Positions 29,601-36,420 of a DNA stretch of 64,000 nucleotides are shown in pieces (the stretch's first letter is position 1; the number at the start of each line of letters is the position of its first letter). Made by a program: the position numbers and the translations under genes. Under the pieces are notes generated by a model. It searched no databases, was not told the origin of the DNA, and saw only the letters and a program-made list of their open reading frames with translations. The DNA is from Arion vulgaris (taxonomy: Eukaryota > Mollusca > Gastropoda > Stylommatophora > Arionidae), in assembly GCA_020796225.1 (NCBI GenBank), contig CM036754.1, forward strand, positions 38,682,279 to 38,746,278, given 5' to 3'.

Positions 29601-32402
29601 GTACGCTGTGCCAGTTATGCATTGACAGGCCAGCATATCCAACTTCTGTGACTTTTTTATTTACTAGGGTAGCTTCCCTAGGCCCCTACCTTAATCGCCT
29701 CTTATGACATGGCTTGTAGGTCGCAGTGTTACTATTCTTTGCTCCCCATGCGAGCCCCAGCAACACACAGGCAAAATAGAAGAAGTAAAACTTACCATCA
29801 TACCAATTCCTCCCAGAGCTTGGAAAATAGCTCGGAAACCATCAGAAATGTTCTGAGATAATGACTGAGCCACAACAGAAGTATCAGCAGACAGTCTGTT
29901 CACAAGTTCTCCAGTATTTGTCTTGTCAAAAAAAGAAACTTCTTGCCGTATGATTCTGGAGAATAAAGTCACCCTCAGCGTTCTCACCATCCTCTGACTA
30001 GCCAACTGCAAATAGTAAACTCTGCCAAAGTTTGCAAGACCACCTACTACAAAAATGCAAAGAAGAATGCCACAGAATTTATTCAGACTATCCATCATTA
30101 GTTCCTTCTCTGATGTGTAGATCATGTCGATTACCTTCCCAATGCAGAATGGTACGGACATTGCAACAGCACTGGAAACAACAAGACAACACATTGCACC
30201 TGGAAAGAAAGAAAAAATGAGGCCGTTAATGATTTTTTTAGCTTCTTGTTAGTGATTGTTAGATTAGTAAACCTGACGGCCTTTATGAAGGCTGTGATGT
30301 GGTACATGTTCATAAGCCTGATATAGAGTTTTGTTTTACTTGAAGTATCAAATGGCCATTTGTACTTTTTTTTCTTTTCTCTAATCCTGTTTTGCCTCAC
30401 AGCAAAGAAAAGATTTCTAAAACATGATTTTGTGTACGCTTCATAAATAGTTTTTTTTCACTGCCTTCGTTATTCTGGGCTCTACCTTTTGTGTGGATGA
30501 CTTTTTGCTTTGTCTCCACTGTATTGGAAGAGCATTGCTCTTTGTGGTACACTGTCTGTTGGTAAGCTGCTTATGTGGTCAAACAGTTTAATTTGTTGTT
30601 TCTTGATGAAGTTCAGTACTGATGTTGCACCCACTTTTTCCTGATATCTTCATTTCTCAACTGGCCTCTTCTTGTTACTCCAAGTATTCTGCATAGACAC
30701 ATCATCTCTGTCGTGACTAGTTTTCTGCTATCATTTGATGTAAGTGCCCAGGTTTGGCACTGATAGCCTAATGTGGGGAGAAAGATTGTGTTGTACAATG
30801 CTCTTTAGTTTTCACGGTGTCATGATTGTCTTTCAACATTGGTGCCATTTGTTCTATGATTTGATGCATCTATGTTGGATTTTGTTAGTTGTTCATCCAT
30901 TTGTTGAAAAAATTCTACCTAGGTATGTAAAGTCTTTGACTTGCTTTAATTGATTTTTGTCGATGGAGATATTGGTAGCATTTTCCTCTCTAGCGAATGT
31001 CATTACTACGGTTTTGTCTGTGTTATTCTCATATTGTATTCATTGCACATCAACTAGAGTCTGTTAATGTGTTGCTGTGTATCTACTGTTGAAATTATTG
31101 CCTGATCGTTTTCAAAAATTAATTTTTTTAGGAGTTCCCAAGGTTATTCCTTTCACTTATTTGATTCTTCAAGACTATACAAATAGGTTTCACTGCAATA
31201 TATGCCTGCGTGGAAAAATATTTATTGAATTTGTATTACTGCCGGGGTCACTTTCCCTTTACTGTCTCATAATACAGTGGTTGCATCAATCTGCATCTTG
31301 AATTTTTCATGTGAGTAGCAGGAGTTTGGATGTTCTAAAGACCCCGCCCCTTTTTATTTCTTGCCAGGAGATGCTTTTTATTAGAGCGGAAAATTAGCAC
31401 AAGTTTTGAAATGAACATGATTGTGTGATGCTGGGGCTGAAGGAGCAAAGAATAGTAGCACAGCGACCTACAAGTTATATCGTAAGCAGCGACTGAGATA
31501 GGGGCCTAGGGAAGCTACTATATTAAATAAAAAGTGCCGCAGAAATCGAGTGTGTTGGCCTATTTGTAGGCGCATAACTGGCACAATCGCTCTTAGGCTC
31601 AGATCATATCACAAATCACAAAGAGTGGTTTACAAGTGGTCGATATGGATCGTTCGAACAAGAAATGAACAAACTGCATTATGATGAAGGTGAATTGGTT
31701 ATGTCAGTAAGGGCATCGGTTAGGTCAGTTCTCCGATGGACAGCAGATGAGAAAAGAAGGCCCAAACGTCTAAACAAACTTTACTGAGAGAGGCGAGAAA
31801 TATCTGCCTCATATTAATGAGAATATGTGAATTGCGCAGTACAGAGCAGCATGAAGAAATTACTTGCAGGCCCTATGTAACATATAACGGTACGAGAGAA
31901 TTGTATTATCATTACATAAGTAAATAATGACACTTACAATTAACTAACCTGCCAATTTCCATTTTTCTGGTTCTGCAAGGACAAACAGTCTTTTGATGTC
32001 AGTGAATCTCGGCAAACTAGATTTTGAACTATTTTTCTTAACAGTTTGTTCAACTGTCTGTTTTACTTGTTCATTGAACAGAGAGTTTGAGGGTCTCAAA
32101 GTCTTGCGGCTTGTTGTAGTAAAGATCCGTTTAGAAAACCAGAGAGGTAGGTGGGTAGCTAGATCGTGTCTGTTGCAACTATTTTTTGAAGAAATGTGGT
32201 AATTTGTTGAAAAATGTAACCTAGAATGGTAATTTGGCTTGAGTAATTGTCTCAACGATGATACAGAAATGTTGTGTAGTGGCCTTAGTCCCTGATGCAG
32301 TAAACAGTTCTGCCGGCAATACATAATTTGTCTTGATACAAAGTCAACTGTTCTTGGCCTGCATGATGTACCAGTGACCCATCTAAGTGATGCAGTCGAC
32401 AT
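11460..32402 (-). CDS. ABCB10: ABCB10-like mitochondrial ABC half-transporter, 12 coding exons, 719 aa
   Basis: Joined exons (32402-31949, 30199-29796, 28260-28126, 26571-26425, 25217-25082, 23971-23885, 23431-23204, 19035-18956, 18649-18469, 17480-17437, 15653-15619, 11688-11460) give 2160 nt in one frame, 719 residues plus stop, close to the usual ABCB10 length. Order: Arg/Ser-rich, acid-poor N-terminus of about 140 residues (mitochondrial presequence-like), one transmembrane domain (about 145-450), one nucleotide-binding domain. Visible motifs: A-loop Tyr483, Walker [10 protein letters not shown] 509-517, Q-loop Gln557, signature LSGGQ 616-620, Walker B ILILDE 636-641, D-loop SALD 644-647, H-loop His672. 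All catalytic residues are present, so it looks functional. Known for the family: a homodimer of the inner mitochondrial membrane linked to haem synthesis and oxidative-stress protection. The start is favoured by an in-frame TGA two codons upstream and A at -3. No canonical AATAAA was seen on the minus strand within 260 bases after the stop. ABCB8 is the main alternative; length and NBD wording favour ABCB10. Confidence 0.93.
11735..12212 (+). mobile_element. SINE-1 interrupted by a short LINE 3' end (11867-12041)
   Basis: Head 11735-11866 with the B-box-like GGTTCAATTCC; body resumes at 12042. The insert reads [17 protein letters not shown] then [20 protein letters not shown] and ends GATGATGATGA. 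A repeated GGCTCTC flanks it. The head region is also duplicated once (unit TTACAGCAGAGTCACGGCAA). Confidence 0.75.
12213..12604. other. Intron 11 sequence, nothing recognised
   Basis: Plus frame 12281-12616 is open but shows no domain. Intronic to ABCB10. Confidence 0.4.
12605..12641 (-). mobile_element. SINE-2, short arm left of the IS630/Tc1-group transposon
   Basis: CTAAAGACAAAGGATTTACT and TTCATTAC match the terminal bases of SINE-2 as seen at 47580-47600; the rest of this copy continues on the far side of the transposon at 14738. Confidence 0.7.
12644..12666. repeat. Left TIR of the DD83E transposon
   Basis: 23 bp, shares ATCACGAATTTTGGAACGAA with the right end in inverted orientation. 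Confidence 0.88.
13064..14422 (-). CDS. DDE transposase, IS630/Tc1 group, 452 codons with an internal out-of-frame patch
   Basis: Catalyses cut-and-paste transposition. Visible: helix-turn-helix around residues 65-85 ([20 protein letters not shown]), first catalytic Asp199 in [14 protein letters not shown], second Asp289 in [10 protein letters not shown], Glu373 in [14 protein letters not shown]. 83 residues separate Asp289 and Glu373, far more than the 34 of Tc1. Residues about 224-250 read as nonsense (Cys/Arg/Gln/Trp-rich). The next frame over the same bases reads [10 protein letters not shown] and SGAELLFKH, which fits the expected core strand. So two compensating indels keep the frame open but destroy part of the catalytic core. 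Likely a recently inactivated copy. It sits in intron 11 of ABCB10, same strand as the host gene. Confidence 0.85.
   Translation of the reverse strand: MKDCHWRVTNRLFALLEAEGTILLSVLEMSLKCKFTTMQKVTAQLYSYFCGEARRGGLYHNLQDPKRRTQHALGISRMSFCHWIEQDCSDERKEHRKGRKQKTDDFDKDVIVREIHKMFTANDVVTLRKLKSRLRIQCDIDISKTALWRVVRCSGFTFRKSSTGRNMVCEKTHMIAARYKYLREIRKRRTEGYDVVYLDESWVNAHHTFDKEWQSLDGTKKRKFQAATHCDRSCRQQSKWSCQWRRTSFQALSTDGRDYHTEMNKLIFRDWLANTLLSALDRLSCIVMDNASYHNIVVHADKIPTSSSIKQDIMAWLAKENISFCCNNFKTELLQLVRQTKKSKIFIIDKVIAEHGHTSLRLPPYHSHLNPIELVWTAVKGQVAAVNKTFKLRDVKVLTLDALAKIDIEYWNKCEEHVLREEEAYWQRDGLYFLQPTAVVNLFDSSDFESNS
14713..14735. repeat. Right TIR of the DD83E transposon
   Basis: Inverted partner of 12644-12666, one mismatch near the outer end. 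Confidence 0.88.
14738..14960 (-). mobile_element. SINE-2, main part, right of the transposon
   Basis: Begins CCCCATATGGCTTGG, as in the copies at 42672, 47590, 50240 and 50525. The tRNA-like head at the high-coordinate end is decayed in this copy. Confidence 0.72.
15060..15195 (+). mobile_element. SINE-8 fragment
   Basis: Shares CTACCT.CTGC.CACTAG..TATAGAAATG with 28730-28770 and AAAAAGGCTA with 29120. Partial. Confidence 0.5.
15215..15445 (+). mobile_element. Rep-4 SINE-like copy 1
   Basis: About 240 bp family, ten copies in this window. Conserved blocks: GTAACACTGTGACCTAC, GCGACTGAGGTAGGGGCCTA, GGCCTACTTGTAGGCGCATA, and a terminal CGAAGAAGAAG. No clear tRNA head. Confidence 0.8.
15619..15653 (-). 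CDS. ABCB10: ABCB10-like micro-exon 11 (residues 633-643 and two bases of 644), Walker B
   Basis: 35 nt only. Encodes [11 protein letters not shown], Walker B with its catalytic Glu641. Acceptor TTTCAG, donor AAG|GTTGGT, phase 2. Found by requiring a Walker B between the signature and D-loop exons; frame and motif both fit. Confidence 0.92.
15755..16800 (+). pseudogene. I-like LINE 3' end, split by a foldback MITE
   Basis: Plus frame 15886-16092 reads [18 protein letters not shown] then NKRIDMLAS, a decayed GH.GV.GNERAD RNase H motif. The coding end and 3' UTR resume at 16617 with GGAGTTTGGAATTATGTG, as in 52070. Confidence 0.72.
16097..16616. mobile_element. Foldback MITE, about 520 bp, long imperfect TIRs
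   Basis: The left arm and the inverted right arm share GGATTC, CATTAATGTA.AATTTGTA, ATTATGACTTA.AA.AGTAGAAAAA and GTTGCCATGGAAA in order, about 110 bp per arm. It splits the LINE copy cleanly. Confidence 0.75.
16930..17400 (+). pseudogene. LINE RT C-terminal fragment
   Basis: Plus frames read [33 protein letters not shown] and [12 protein letters not shown]. Ends about 40 bases before ABCB10 exon 10. Confidence 0.7.
17437..17480 (-). CDS. ABCB10: ABCB10-like exon 10 (residues 618-632), signature motif
   Basis: Very short, 44 nt. Encodes [15 protein letters not shown], completing the LSGGQ signature split between exons 9 and 10. Acceptor TTTCAG, donor AAG|GTAAGG, phase 0. Confidence 0.92.
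17640..18400. pseudogene. LINE fragments in opposite orientations (17820-18000 minus, 18060-18400 plus)
   Basis: Plus 18060-18280 reads [19 protein letters not shown] and [15 protein letters not shown]. 17640-17800 is the dispersed repeat described at 1988. Confidence 0.6.
18469..18649 (-). CDS. ABCB10: ABCB10-like exon 9 (residues 558-617 and first base of 618)
   Basis: 181 nt, acceptor TTCTTCAG, donor TCAG|GTATAG, phase 1. Begins [17 protein letters not shown], directly continuing the Q-loop, covers the helical subdomain, and ends LS, the first half of the LSGGQ signature. Confidence 0.93.
18706..18860. repeat. About 31-bp tandem repeat, five diverged copies, intron 8
   Basis: Unit around CAACAGCTTGCAATCTTACA followed by CACTATGTCT. 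On the minus strand each unit contains GTGTAAGA, donor-like. Directly after the array, TGACTGACAGTT repeats 12 bases of the exon 8 donor region. Confidence 0.75.
18956..19035 (-). CDS. ABCB10: ABCB10-like exon 8 (residues 531-557), Q-loop
   Basis: 80 nt, acceptor TCTCAG, donor CAG|GTAAGA, ending in phase 0. Encodes [19 protein letters not shown] and ends with the Q-loop GTVSQ, its Gln being the last codon of the exon. It lies only about 107 bases from the target site of the LINE that fills intron 7. Confidence 0.93.
19113..19154. repeat. Stranded unit of the 27-bp minisatellite, left of the LINE
   Basis: CTGACCATTAGCTGGGTCAA, then TACTTAGACGGACCACTA: a diverged unit and a half of the array that otherwise lies at 22393-23195. 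The LINE 19155-22392 separates them. Confidence 0.7.
19155..22392 (-). mobile_element. Full-length RTE-like LINE, 3238 bp, with 13-bp target-site duplication
   Basis: Flanked by perfect AGACGGACCACTA at 19142-19154 and 22393-22405. On the minus strand: 5' region at 22390-22060, APE endonuclease remnants ([18 protein letters not shown] at 21450), RT region ([50 protein letters not shown]) and the 3' coding end [12 protein letters not shown]. It ends in a short TAAG-type tandem tail, a typical RTE feature. The single ORF is broken by several frameshifts, so inactive. Confidence 0.85.
22393..22620. repeat. 27-bp minisatellite in ABCB10 intron 7, main block, about 8 units
   Basis: Unit TGACCACTAACTGGATCAT plus ACTTAGAC. 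The minus strand reads YDPVSGQSK repeated. Further blocks at 22836-22926 (about 3 units) and 23142-23195 (2 units), the last running in register into the exon 7 donor. Confidence 0.9.
22621..22835 (+). mobile_element. Rep-5 copy within the minisatellite
   Basis: CCTGCTGCCTTGTGGGTTTT to CGATCGCGAGAGAGAGACT. Nearly identical to the next copy at 22927, so the pair probably arose by duplication of a block of array plus element. Confidence 0.85.
22836..22926. repeat. 27-bp minisatellite, middle block
   Basis: About 3 units, the same unit as the main block. Confidence 0.88.
22927..23141 (+). mobile_element. Rep-5 copy within the minisatellite, second
   Basis: Near-identical to 22621-22835. Confidence 0.85.
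23142..23226. repeat. 27-bp minisatellite, last block, overlapping the exon 7 splice donor
   Basis: Units at 23142 and 23169, then CATACTAACCACTATTTGGA at 23196, which is the intron-exon junction itself. About 19 of 22 core bases match the array unit. Confidence 0.82.
23204..23431 (-). CDS. ABCB10: ABCB10-like exon 7 (residues 455-530 and first base of 531), A-loop and Walker A
   Basis: 228 nt, acceptor TTTTCAG, donor AGTG|GTTAGT, phase 1. Carries the A-loop Tyr483, Walker [10 protein letters not shown] and the conserved RFYDPNSG. The last 20 or so bases of the exon and the first bases of the intron are in register with a 27-bp minisatellite that fills the adjoining intron, whose units read YDPVSG in the exon frame; see findings. 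Confidence 0.94.
23488..23805. repeat. 34-bp tandem repeat, about 9 units, intron 6
   Basis: Unit GTTGTTTAAATAGTTATAAA then CTTGTTATGTTTGA. The first seven units are near identical, the last two diverge. No splice-site similarity. Confidence 0.92.
23885..23971 (-). CDS. ABCB10: ABCB10-like exon 6 (residues 426-454 and first base of 455)
   Basis: 87 nt, acceptor TTCCAG, donor ATAG|GTAATA (a weak donor), phase 1. Encodes the linker from the last membrane helix to the nucleotide-binding domain, including [12 protein letters not shown]. Confidence 0.9.
24098..24333 (-). mobile_element. Rep-4 copy 2
   Basis: CGACAACTTGTTAAACCACT to CCTCAGCAACACA, reverse orientation. Confidence 0.78.
24470..24720 (-). 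pseudogene. LINE 3' coding end
   Basis: Same block as 40310-40565 (minus) and 61205-61445 (plus); the better copy reads KRKRGRPKTTWRRTVEQEL and WNTIQRSAQNRAKW. Confidence 0.6.
24728..24970 (+). mobile_element. Rep-4 copy 3
   Basis: GCCGGGCCCTCAAAGGAGCA to GAAGCGTTCGAAGAAG. Confidence 0.8.
25082..25217 (-). CDS. ABCB10: ABCB10-like exon 5 (residues 381-425 and first base of 426)
   Basis: 136 nt, acceptor TTTCAG, donor AGTG|GTAGGT, phase 1. Encodes two hydrophobic helices and the loop [18 protein letters not shown], a well-conserved ABCB segment. Confidence 0.92.
25300..25442. mobile_element. MITE copy 2, TTAA-flanked
   Basis: TTAA at 25300-25303 and 25439-25442; TIRs TTAACTCCTTATGGAC and TTAACTCTTAGTGGAC. 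Inside, GCCACACTATGTGGC is a perfect palindrome core. Confidence 0.78.
25447..25530 (+). mobile_element. SINE-3 head (tRNA-like)
   Basis: TATCTGGTCAAATGGACTAG as A-box region, GGGTTCAGTTC as B box. Body missing; LINE sequence follows. Confidence 0.55.
25531..26000 (+). pseudogene. I-like LINE 3' part
   Basis: Contains the degenerate RNase H end and the terminal block reading [18 protein letters not shown]. Same family as 35830-36420. Confidence 0.68.
26165..26280 (-). pseudogene. I-like LINE 3' terminal fragment
   Basis: ACGTCATAGCAATCCGGACA and GCTCAGTCTTCCCCAACAGA match the family's 3' end. Confidence 0.6.
26425..26571 (-). CDS. ABCB10: ABCB10-like exon 4 (residues 332-380)
   Basis: 147 nt, phase 0 on both sides, acceptor CTCAG, donor TTT|GTAAGT. 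Encodes [19 protein letters not shown], the conserved intracellular coupling segment (AEE..G..RTVRAF in relatives), followed by the helix that runs back into the membrane. Confidence 0.92.
26690..26895 (-). mobile_element. SINE-6 copy (tRNA-like head)
   Basis: Minus strand: GTAACTTAAGCGGTAGTGAG, then the B-box-like GGTTCAAACTC. Shares a body with 6712-6960. Confidence 0.65.
26990..27267 (-). mobile_element. SINE-1 copy
   Basis: Full family structure in reverse; the head shows GAGCCTCTGTAGCGTAGTTG and the B-box-like GGTCTGGGTTCAGCTCCC. Confidence 0.8.
27270..27425 (-). mobile_element. SINE-7 fragment
   Basis: Shares TTTTCAGTGTCCCTTGC.TTTCAG..A type blocks with 29180-29480 and 55130-55330. 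Confidence 0.5.
27430..28045. pseudogene. LINE fragments: two RT C-terminal pieces (27430-27835, minus) and a 3'-UTR block (27890-28045, plus)
   Basis: Minus frame 27826-27449 fuses one LINE's 3' coding end ([19 protein letters not shown]) to another's RT block ([38 protein letters not shown]), so the 125-codon frame is a chance join. ABCB10 exon 3 follows. Confidence 0.6.
28126..28260 (-). CDS. ABCB10: ABCB10-like exon 3 (residues 287-331)
   Basis: 135 nt, phase 0 on both sides, acceptor TTTCAG, donor CAT|GTAAGA. Translation contains the helix and loop [19 protein letters not shown], typical of the ABCB membrane domain. Confidence 0.9.
28380..28607 (-). mobile_element. SINE-3, best copy
   Basis: Minus strand: GGAGCGTCTGGCCGAATGGA (A box), CTCCCATGCAGGAGACC (anticodon-arm-like), TATTCAATTCACGG (B box). 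Confidence 0.78.
28622..28779 (+). mobile_element. SINE-8, left part
   Basis: tRNA-like GATTAGCATAATGC and GGGTTGAATCCC, then the CTACCTTCTGCACACTAGGG block. Interrupted at 28780; continues at 29108. Confidence 0.6.
28780..29107 (+). mobile_element. Composite SINE: tRNA-like head, Rep-4-type core, Rep-5 tail
   Basis: Flanked by ATACCCTTAGG at 28769-28779 and again at 29108, a likely 11-bp target-site duplication. Head GCGCCCGAGTGGTTACTTGG; the core GTCGTAAGATGCGACTGGGG matches the Rep-4 core; the tail from 28915 is Rep-5, ending GTGAGAGAGA. Confidence 0.75.
29180..29480 (-). mobile_element. SINE-7 copy with tRNA-like head
   Basis: Minus strand head: ATAGCGAAGTTGGTAGCACT, B-box-like GGAATTCGAGGCC. 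Body shared with 55130-55330. Confidence 0.6.
29511..29768 (-). mobile_element. Rep-4 copy 4
   Basis: GGACCACTTGTTAAACCACT to GAGCCCCAGCAACACA. Ends 27 bases from the ABCB10 exon 2 donor. Confidence 0.8.
29796..30199 (-). CDS. ABCB10: ABCB10-like exon 2 (residues 152-286)
   Basis: Acceptor is a pyrimidine-rich tract ending CCAG; donor is ATG|GTAAGT, phase 0. Encodes the first membrane helices and the loop with the family-typical wording [19 protein letters not shown]. This is the longest exon of the membrane domain. A Rep-4 SINE-like copy lies 27 bases beyond the donor, in the intron. Confidence 0.92.
30375..30960 (-). pseudogene. LINE RT C-terminal region and 3' UTR
   Basis: Minus frame reads [40 protein letters not shown] and KWVQHQY. 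The 3'-UTR block lies at 30375-30500. Confidence 0.68.
31427..31665 (+). mobile_element. Rep-4 copy 5
   Basis: GATGCTGGGGCTGAAGGAGC to GATCGTTCGAACAAGAA. Lies in ABCB10 intron 1. Between 31030 and 31426 I recognise nothing. Confidence 0.78.
31675..31910 (+). pseudogene. LINE 3' coding end
   Basis: Shares AAACAAACTTTACTGAGAGA and GCGCAGTACAGAGCAGCATG type blocks with 44930-45140 and, reversed, 45530-45790. Confidence 0.55.
31949..32402 (-). CDS. ABCB10: ABCB10-like exon 1 (residues 1-151 and first base of 152)
   Basis: Begins MSTASLRWV. Rich in Arg, Ser and His with few acidic residues over the first 100 positions, as expected of a mitochondrial targeting presequence; ends with the start of the transmembrane domain (EPEKWKLAG). 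The donor reads CAG|GTTAGT on the minus strand, phase 1, and joins exon 2 to complete a Gly codon. Upstream (32403-32590) I see no TATA box or GC-rich promoter. Confidence 0.88.
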
Positions 32403-32589
32403 GTTGATTCAGTAATTCTCTTTATAATTCTACTCAATATTATTGTGGAGATGTTTCTGTGAAGGAAATCACAGGTATTCAAGAATGTAGCCTCATCTTT
32501 TAAATGTCCCCATTAAGTAGTTAAGAATCTTACATGTCCAGAGAATCTGCGAAAATATAATTGTATTTTCAGCTGTTAATAAAAGTAAA

Positions 32590-33250
32590 TGCCTGAACTA
32601 AGATATGCTGACAATACAGTGTTACTTCTATATTCATGTTTTATTGACTACTCAAAGGCGTTTGATTGTGTAAACATCAGGAATTGTGGAAAATAATGAA
32701 GAAAATGGGATTTCCATTACATTTAATACAGATCTTAACTTTATAGTAATCAAATGGCAGCTGTAAGAACATGCGATGATACATCAGATTTGTTTGACAT
32801 AAAGCAATGAGTCAGACAAGGTTGCATTTTGTCGCCTCGTCTGTTTAACATATACGCAGAAAACATCATGAGGAATGTTACAGAAGATAGCAAAAATAAC
32901 AATATGATTCTTTTATAATCGGAGGAAGAGAAATATCTTAACTAAGATATGCTGACGACAGTGTTATTGTCAACATCACAAAAAGGGATTTAGAAATTAA
33001 TAATGGAAGTGCAAGAGAAATGCGGGGGAATCTATATGTCAATGTGGCAAAAACAAAAATAATGACAACGGATAAAACAAGCATGACAAAGGATATTTTT
33101 ATCAACAGGGAGAAAATACAAAATGTTAACAGTTTTGAATATCTTGGTTCACTACTAACAAGAGATGGAAATGTGATGACGGAAATTTAAAGTAAAACAA
33201 ACATGACCTTACAAAAAATGTAATAACTAATAACAGTATGAAATGGAAAA
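32590..33250 (+). pseudogene. LINE reverse transcriptase core, frameshifted
   Basis: Plus strand frames read FIDYSKAFDCVN, GCILSPRLFNIYAENIMRN, LRYADDSVIV (the catalytic YADD) and FEYLGSLLTRDGNV in order. Frame changes at least four times. Upstream of ABCB10 exon 1. Confidence 0.75.
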
Positions 33251-33259
33251 CAAATACTA

Positions 33260-33400
33260 AGAGCATACAGTGGCAATGTACTCGTGCACTGCCGCAGAGA
33301 TCTTCCTGTGTTAGAAAAAGATCGGAGCACACATGGTTACTCATCGAAGTGCAATGATGATGTTCCTATCAATCAATCAGTCTTTTCACTGTCCACCTCA
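33260..33400. repeat. Dispersed repeat ending in (ATCA)n
   Basis: CACTGCCGCAGAGATCTTCC, then TGGTTACTCATCGAAGTGCA. Same at 54765-54870; partial at 39230 and 40565. Confidence 0.55.
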
Positions 33401-33639
33401 TGTTTGAATGATGACAGCAGATGGATGTAGAGGGCATAGTAGTGTGGACATACTAAAAAGTAGATGACTTTAATGTACAACAGACAGACTGGAGTGGACA
33501 GGTGTAATAACCTATAACTGGGAACAACAAATGACAGCAGAGTAGAGAGAAATAATCAAATGACATCAATAGTCTTTAGAGTGTATTGTATAATCTCATA
33601 CTAGAATCCAGCAATCGAACAACATTATATACTAACTTA

Positions 33640-34145
33640 GCCTAATCTTAAAACACCCAGCAATTCCAGAAGAGACTAAAACACTGATTATAAATGCAGT
33701 CTTCATACCAACACTGTGCTACCAGTGCCAAACATGGGCACTGACAAAAGAACAAGGAAAGAAAATTACCCCCTATGAAATGTGATGCTTGAGGAAAGCA
33801 GTAAATAAAACAAGAAGAGACCATATAAGAAATGAGGAAATAGAAGAACAGTTGGAACAACACCTGTTATTAGATTCATTGAAAAACAGAGACTCAAATG
33901 GTTTGGCCACTTGGTGAGAATGAACCTGAATACACCAGTTGCAGCAGCATACAACCTGAAAATGGATATTATCAAGAGGAAAGGGCAGACCAAGAAAAAG
34001 ATGGGTTAATGGAGTTACAGACATCTTAAAACTCCACAATACCACAGCATATCAAGCAATCGAGCGCGCACTATCTCGGAAAACCAATCATCAGTTAAAC
34101 CTGCTACACCTAACTGCAAAAAATGCAGAGGACAAAAGAAAGAAA
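33640..34145 (+). pseudogene. LINE RT C-terminal region
   Basis: Plus frames read [60 protein letters not shown] and RKRWVNGVTDILK. A frameshift near 33865. Confidence 0.7.
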
Positions 34146-34204
34146 GAAAATAATCTCATGTCTTGATGAAGCAGAAGATGTCTTGTATATACAGAGTGAA
34201 GTGA

Positions 34205-34580
34205 CATGATTTATCTATTCTCTAATCATGTTTTGCCTTTCAGCATCAGGTCAAAAAAGGAGACACCTGGAGCAAGCCTCTCTATGTACCTTGTCTTTTT
34301 CTCTTCTCAGTCCTGATTTGATCACAGCTTCAGGATAAGAAGAGATTTCTAGAACAGGCTTCCGTGTGCGCTTCATCACCTGTTATCTCTGAGGTCCACT
34401 TTTTGCATGGTCGACTTTTTGCTTTGTATCCACTGTATCAGAGTAACATTGCTCTTTGTGGTGCACTGCCTGTTGGTAATCTGCTTATGTGGCTGGACTA
34501 TTTAATTTGTTATTTCTTGATGAAGTTCAGTACTGATGTTGTACCCACTTTTTCCTGATGTCTTCATTTCTAAACCAGAA
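34205..34580 (-). pseudogene. LINE 3' UTR and end of coding region
   Basis: Contains two partly overlapping copies of the 3'-UTR block (34210, 34310) and the reverse of the [15 protein letters not shown] type coding end. Confidence 0.6.
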
Positions 34581-34650
34581 ATTAAGACATTAGGATAAAA
34601 GTGGGTGCAACATGATCAGATAACATTATCACAGGTTTTCTGATGAGCTA

Positions 34651-35440
34651 GTAACCTCCTGTTTGGATGATAGTGATAGCAAATGTCCTGGACGGACAGA
34701 GAACAGAATAGATGGTCTAACTAGTAACCTCCTGTTTGGATGATAGTGATAGCAAATGTCCTGGACGGACAGAGAACAGAATAGATGGTCTGACTAGTAA
34801 CCTCCTGTTCGGATGAAAGTGATAGCAAATGTCCTGGACGGACAGAGAACAGAATAGATGGTCTGACTAGTAACCTCCTGTTTGGATGATAGTGATAGCA
34901 AATGTCCTGGATGGACAGAGAACAGAATAGATGGTCTAACTAGTAACCTCCTGTTTGGATGATAGTGATAGCAAATGTCCTGGACGGACAGAGAACAGAA
35001 TAGATGGTCTGACTAGTAACCTCCTGTTCGGATGAAAGTGATAGCAAATGTCCTGGACGGACAGAGAACAGAATAGATGGTCTGACTAGTAACCTCCTGT
35101 TTGGATGATAGTGATAGCAAATGTCCTGGATGGACAGAGAACAGAATAGATGGTCTAACTAGTAACCTCCTGTTCGGATGATAGTGATAGCAAATGTCCT
35201 GGACGGACAGAGAACAGAATAGATGGTCTGACTAGTAACCTCCTGTTCGGATGACAGTGATAGCAAATGTCCTAGATGGACAGAGAACAGAATAGATGGT
35301 CTAACTAGTAACCTACTGTTCGGATGATAGTGATAGCAAATGTCCTAGATGGACAGAGAACAGAATAGATGGTCTAACTAGTAACCTACTGTTCGGATGA
35401 TAGTGATAGCAAATGTCCTGGATGGACAGAAAACCGAATT
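34651..35440. repeat. 73-bp minisatellite, about 10.8 units, with a three-unit higher-order period
   Basis: Unit starts GTAACCTCCTGTTTGGATGA and ends GATGGTCTGACTA. Variant pattern (TTTGG/TTCGG, GATAGT/GAAAGT, GACGG/GATGG, TCTAACT/TCTGACT) repeats every three units over units 2-7. Diverged monomer traces continue to about 35640. Confidence 0.93.
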
Positions 35441-35639
35441 GATTGGAATGATTACGTTAAGTCTTCAGGCTGTCTTCTGTTAGGATGCAAACAAGTCAGC
35501 AATAAATGTCTTGGATGTACCAGTAATGAGAACGGTAGAAACTTTGATAATTTTTTTCAAAATAGGCCTACACCTTACAGTGTTAAAAATAATACTTTAC
35601 CAGTTAGATCAATAGATGGCTTTCAAATTTCCTGGACAA

Positions 35640-35830
35640 GGACAGTGACATATTCAAATATTTGGACTTAGCAGTAATTTGTAAACTAATATAAATACTA
35701 ATTACTATTAAAGTATATTAGTATAATATTAAATTATCGCATGTCCGGATTTAATTAGTTACATTAGACTACTAATGATTAGTATTTAGTAGTAAACAAA
35801 AGTTAAATTAGTGGTAAACTAATTGATTAT
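35640..35830. other. AT-rich stretch
   Basis: Rich in TTAGTA/TACTAAT words on both strands; no gene. Confidence 0.5.
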
Positions 35831-36420
35831 TGGTTACTAAACTGACGTCATTGCACTCCGGGGCAGACCCATAGGTGCTCAGTCTCCCCAACAGATATCG
35901 AAGAGTATGCATACTGATGGTTCCCGTGGCTTGCTGATTAAACACACCTCTCACTCTGCCTCTCAGGCATCCAGTTCGACCTGAACAACGGGTAATTCCA
36001 AACTGCCTAAATCGCTTATCGATTCAACATCAATTTTAGTGTCCTCATCCAACAGACAGTCGCAAAGAGACTGAAGAATATCCCCTTATCCATCTTCAAC
36101 TCCCCAACAATCGATGCTGTTGATGCAAGCATATCTGCTCTCTCATTACCGTAAACACCCGCATGCCCAGGACAGTATTTCCACGTAAGCGGCTGGAGGT
36201 TAGAAACTTCTAGACAACATCCACTCATACCGAAACCTGCCCTTCTGGATCTTGTGAAGCATCAACTGAGAGTCAGATACAACAACTGCCCCAGTAAATG
36301 AAGTCCCAGAGATCCAATGGAGGGTAGCAGTAACGGCCTCAACCTCCATCCTCATACTAGAAGTAGTTGTCCTGTATGCCCCACTAACCCACTTCGCTCT
36401 GCAACAACCCTACCTAATTC
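35831..36420 (-). pseudogene. I-like LINE 3' part, well-preserved RNase H end
   Basis: Minus frame 36228-36016 reads SNLQPLTWKYCPGHAGVYGN then ERADMLASTASIVGELKMD, the RNase HI GH.GV.GNERAD motif. The 3' terminal block follows. Confidence 0.8.
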
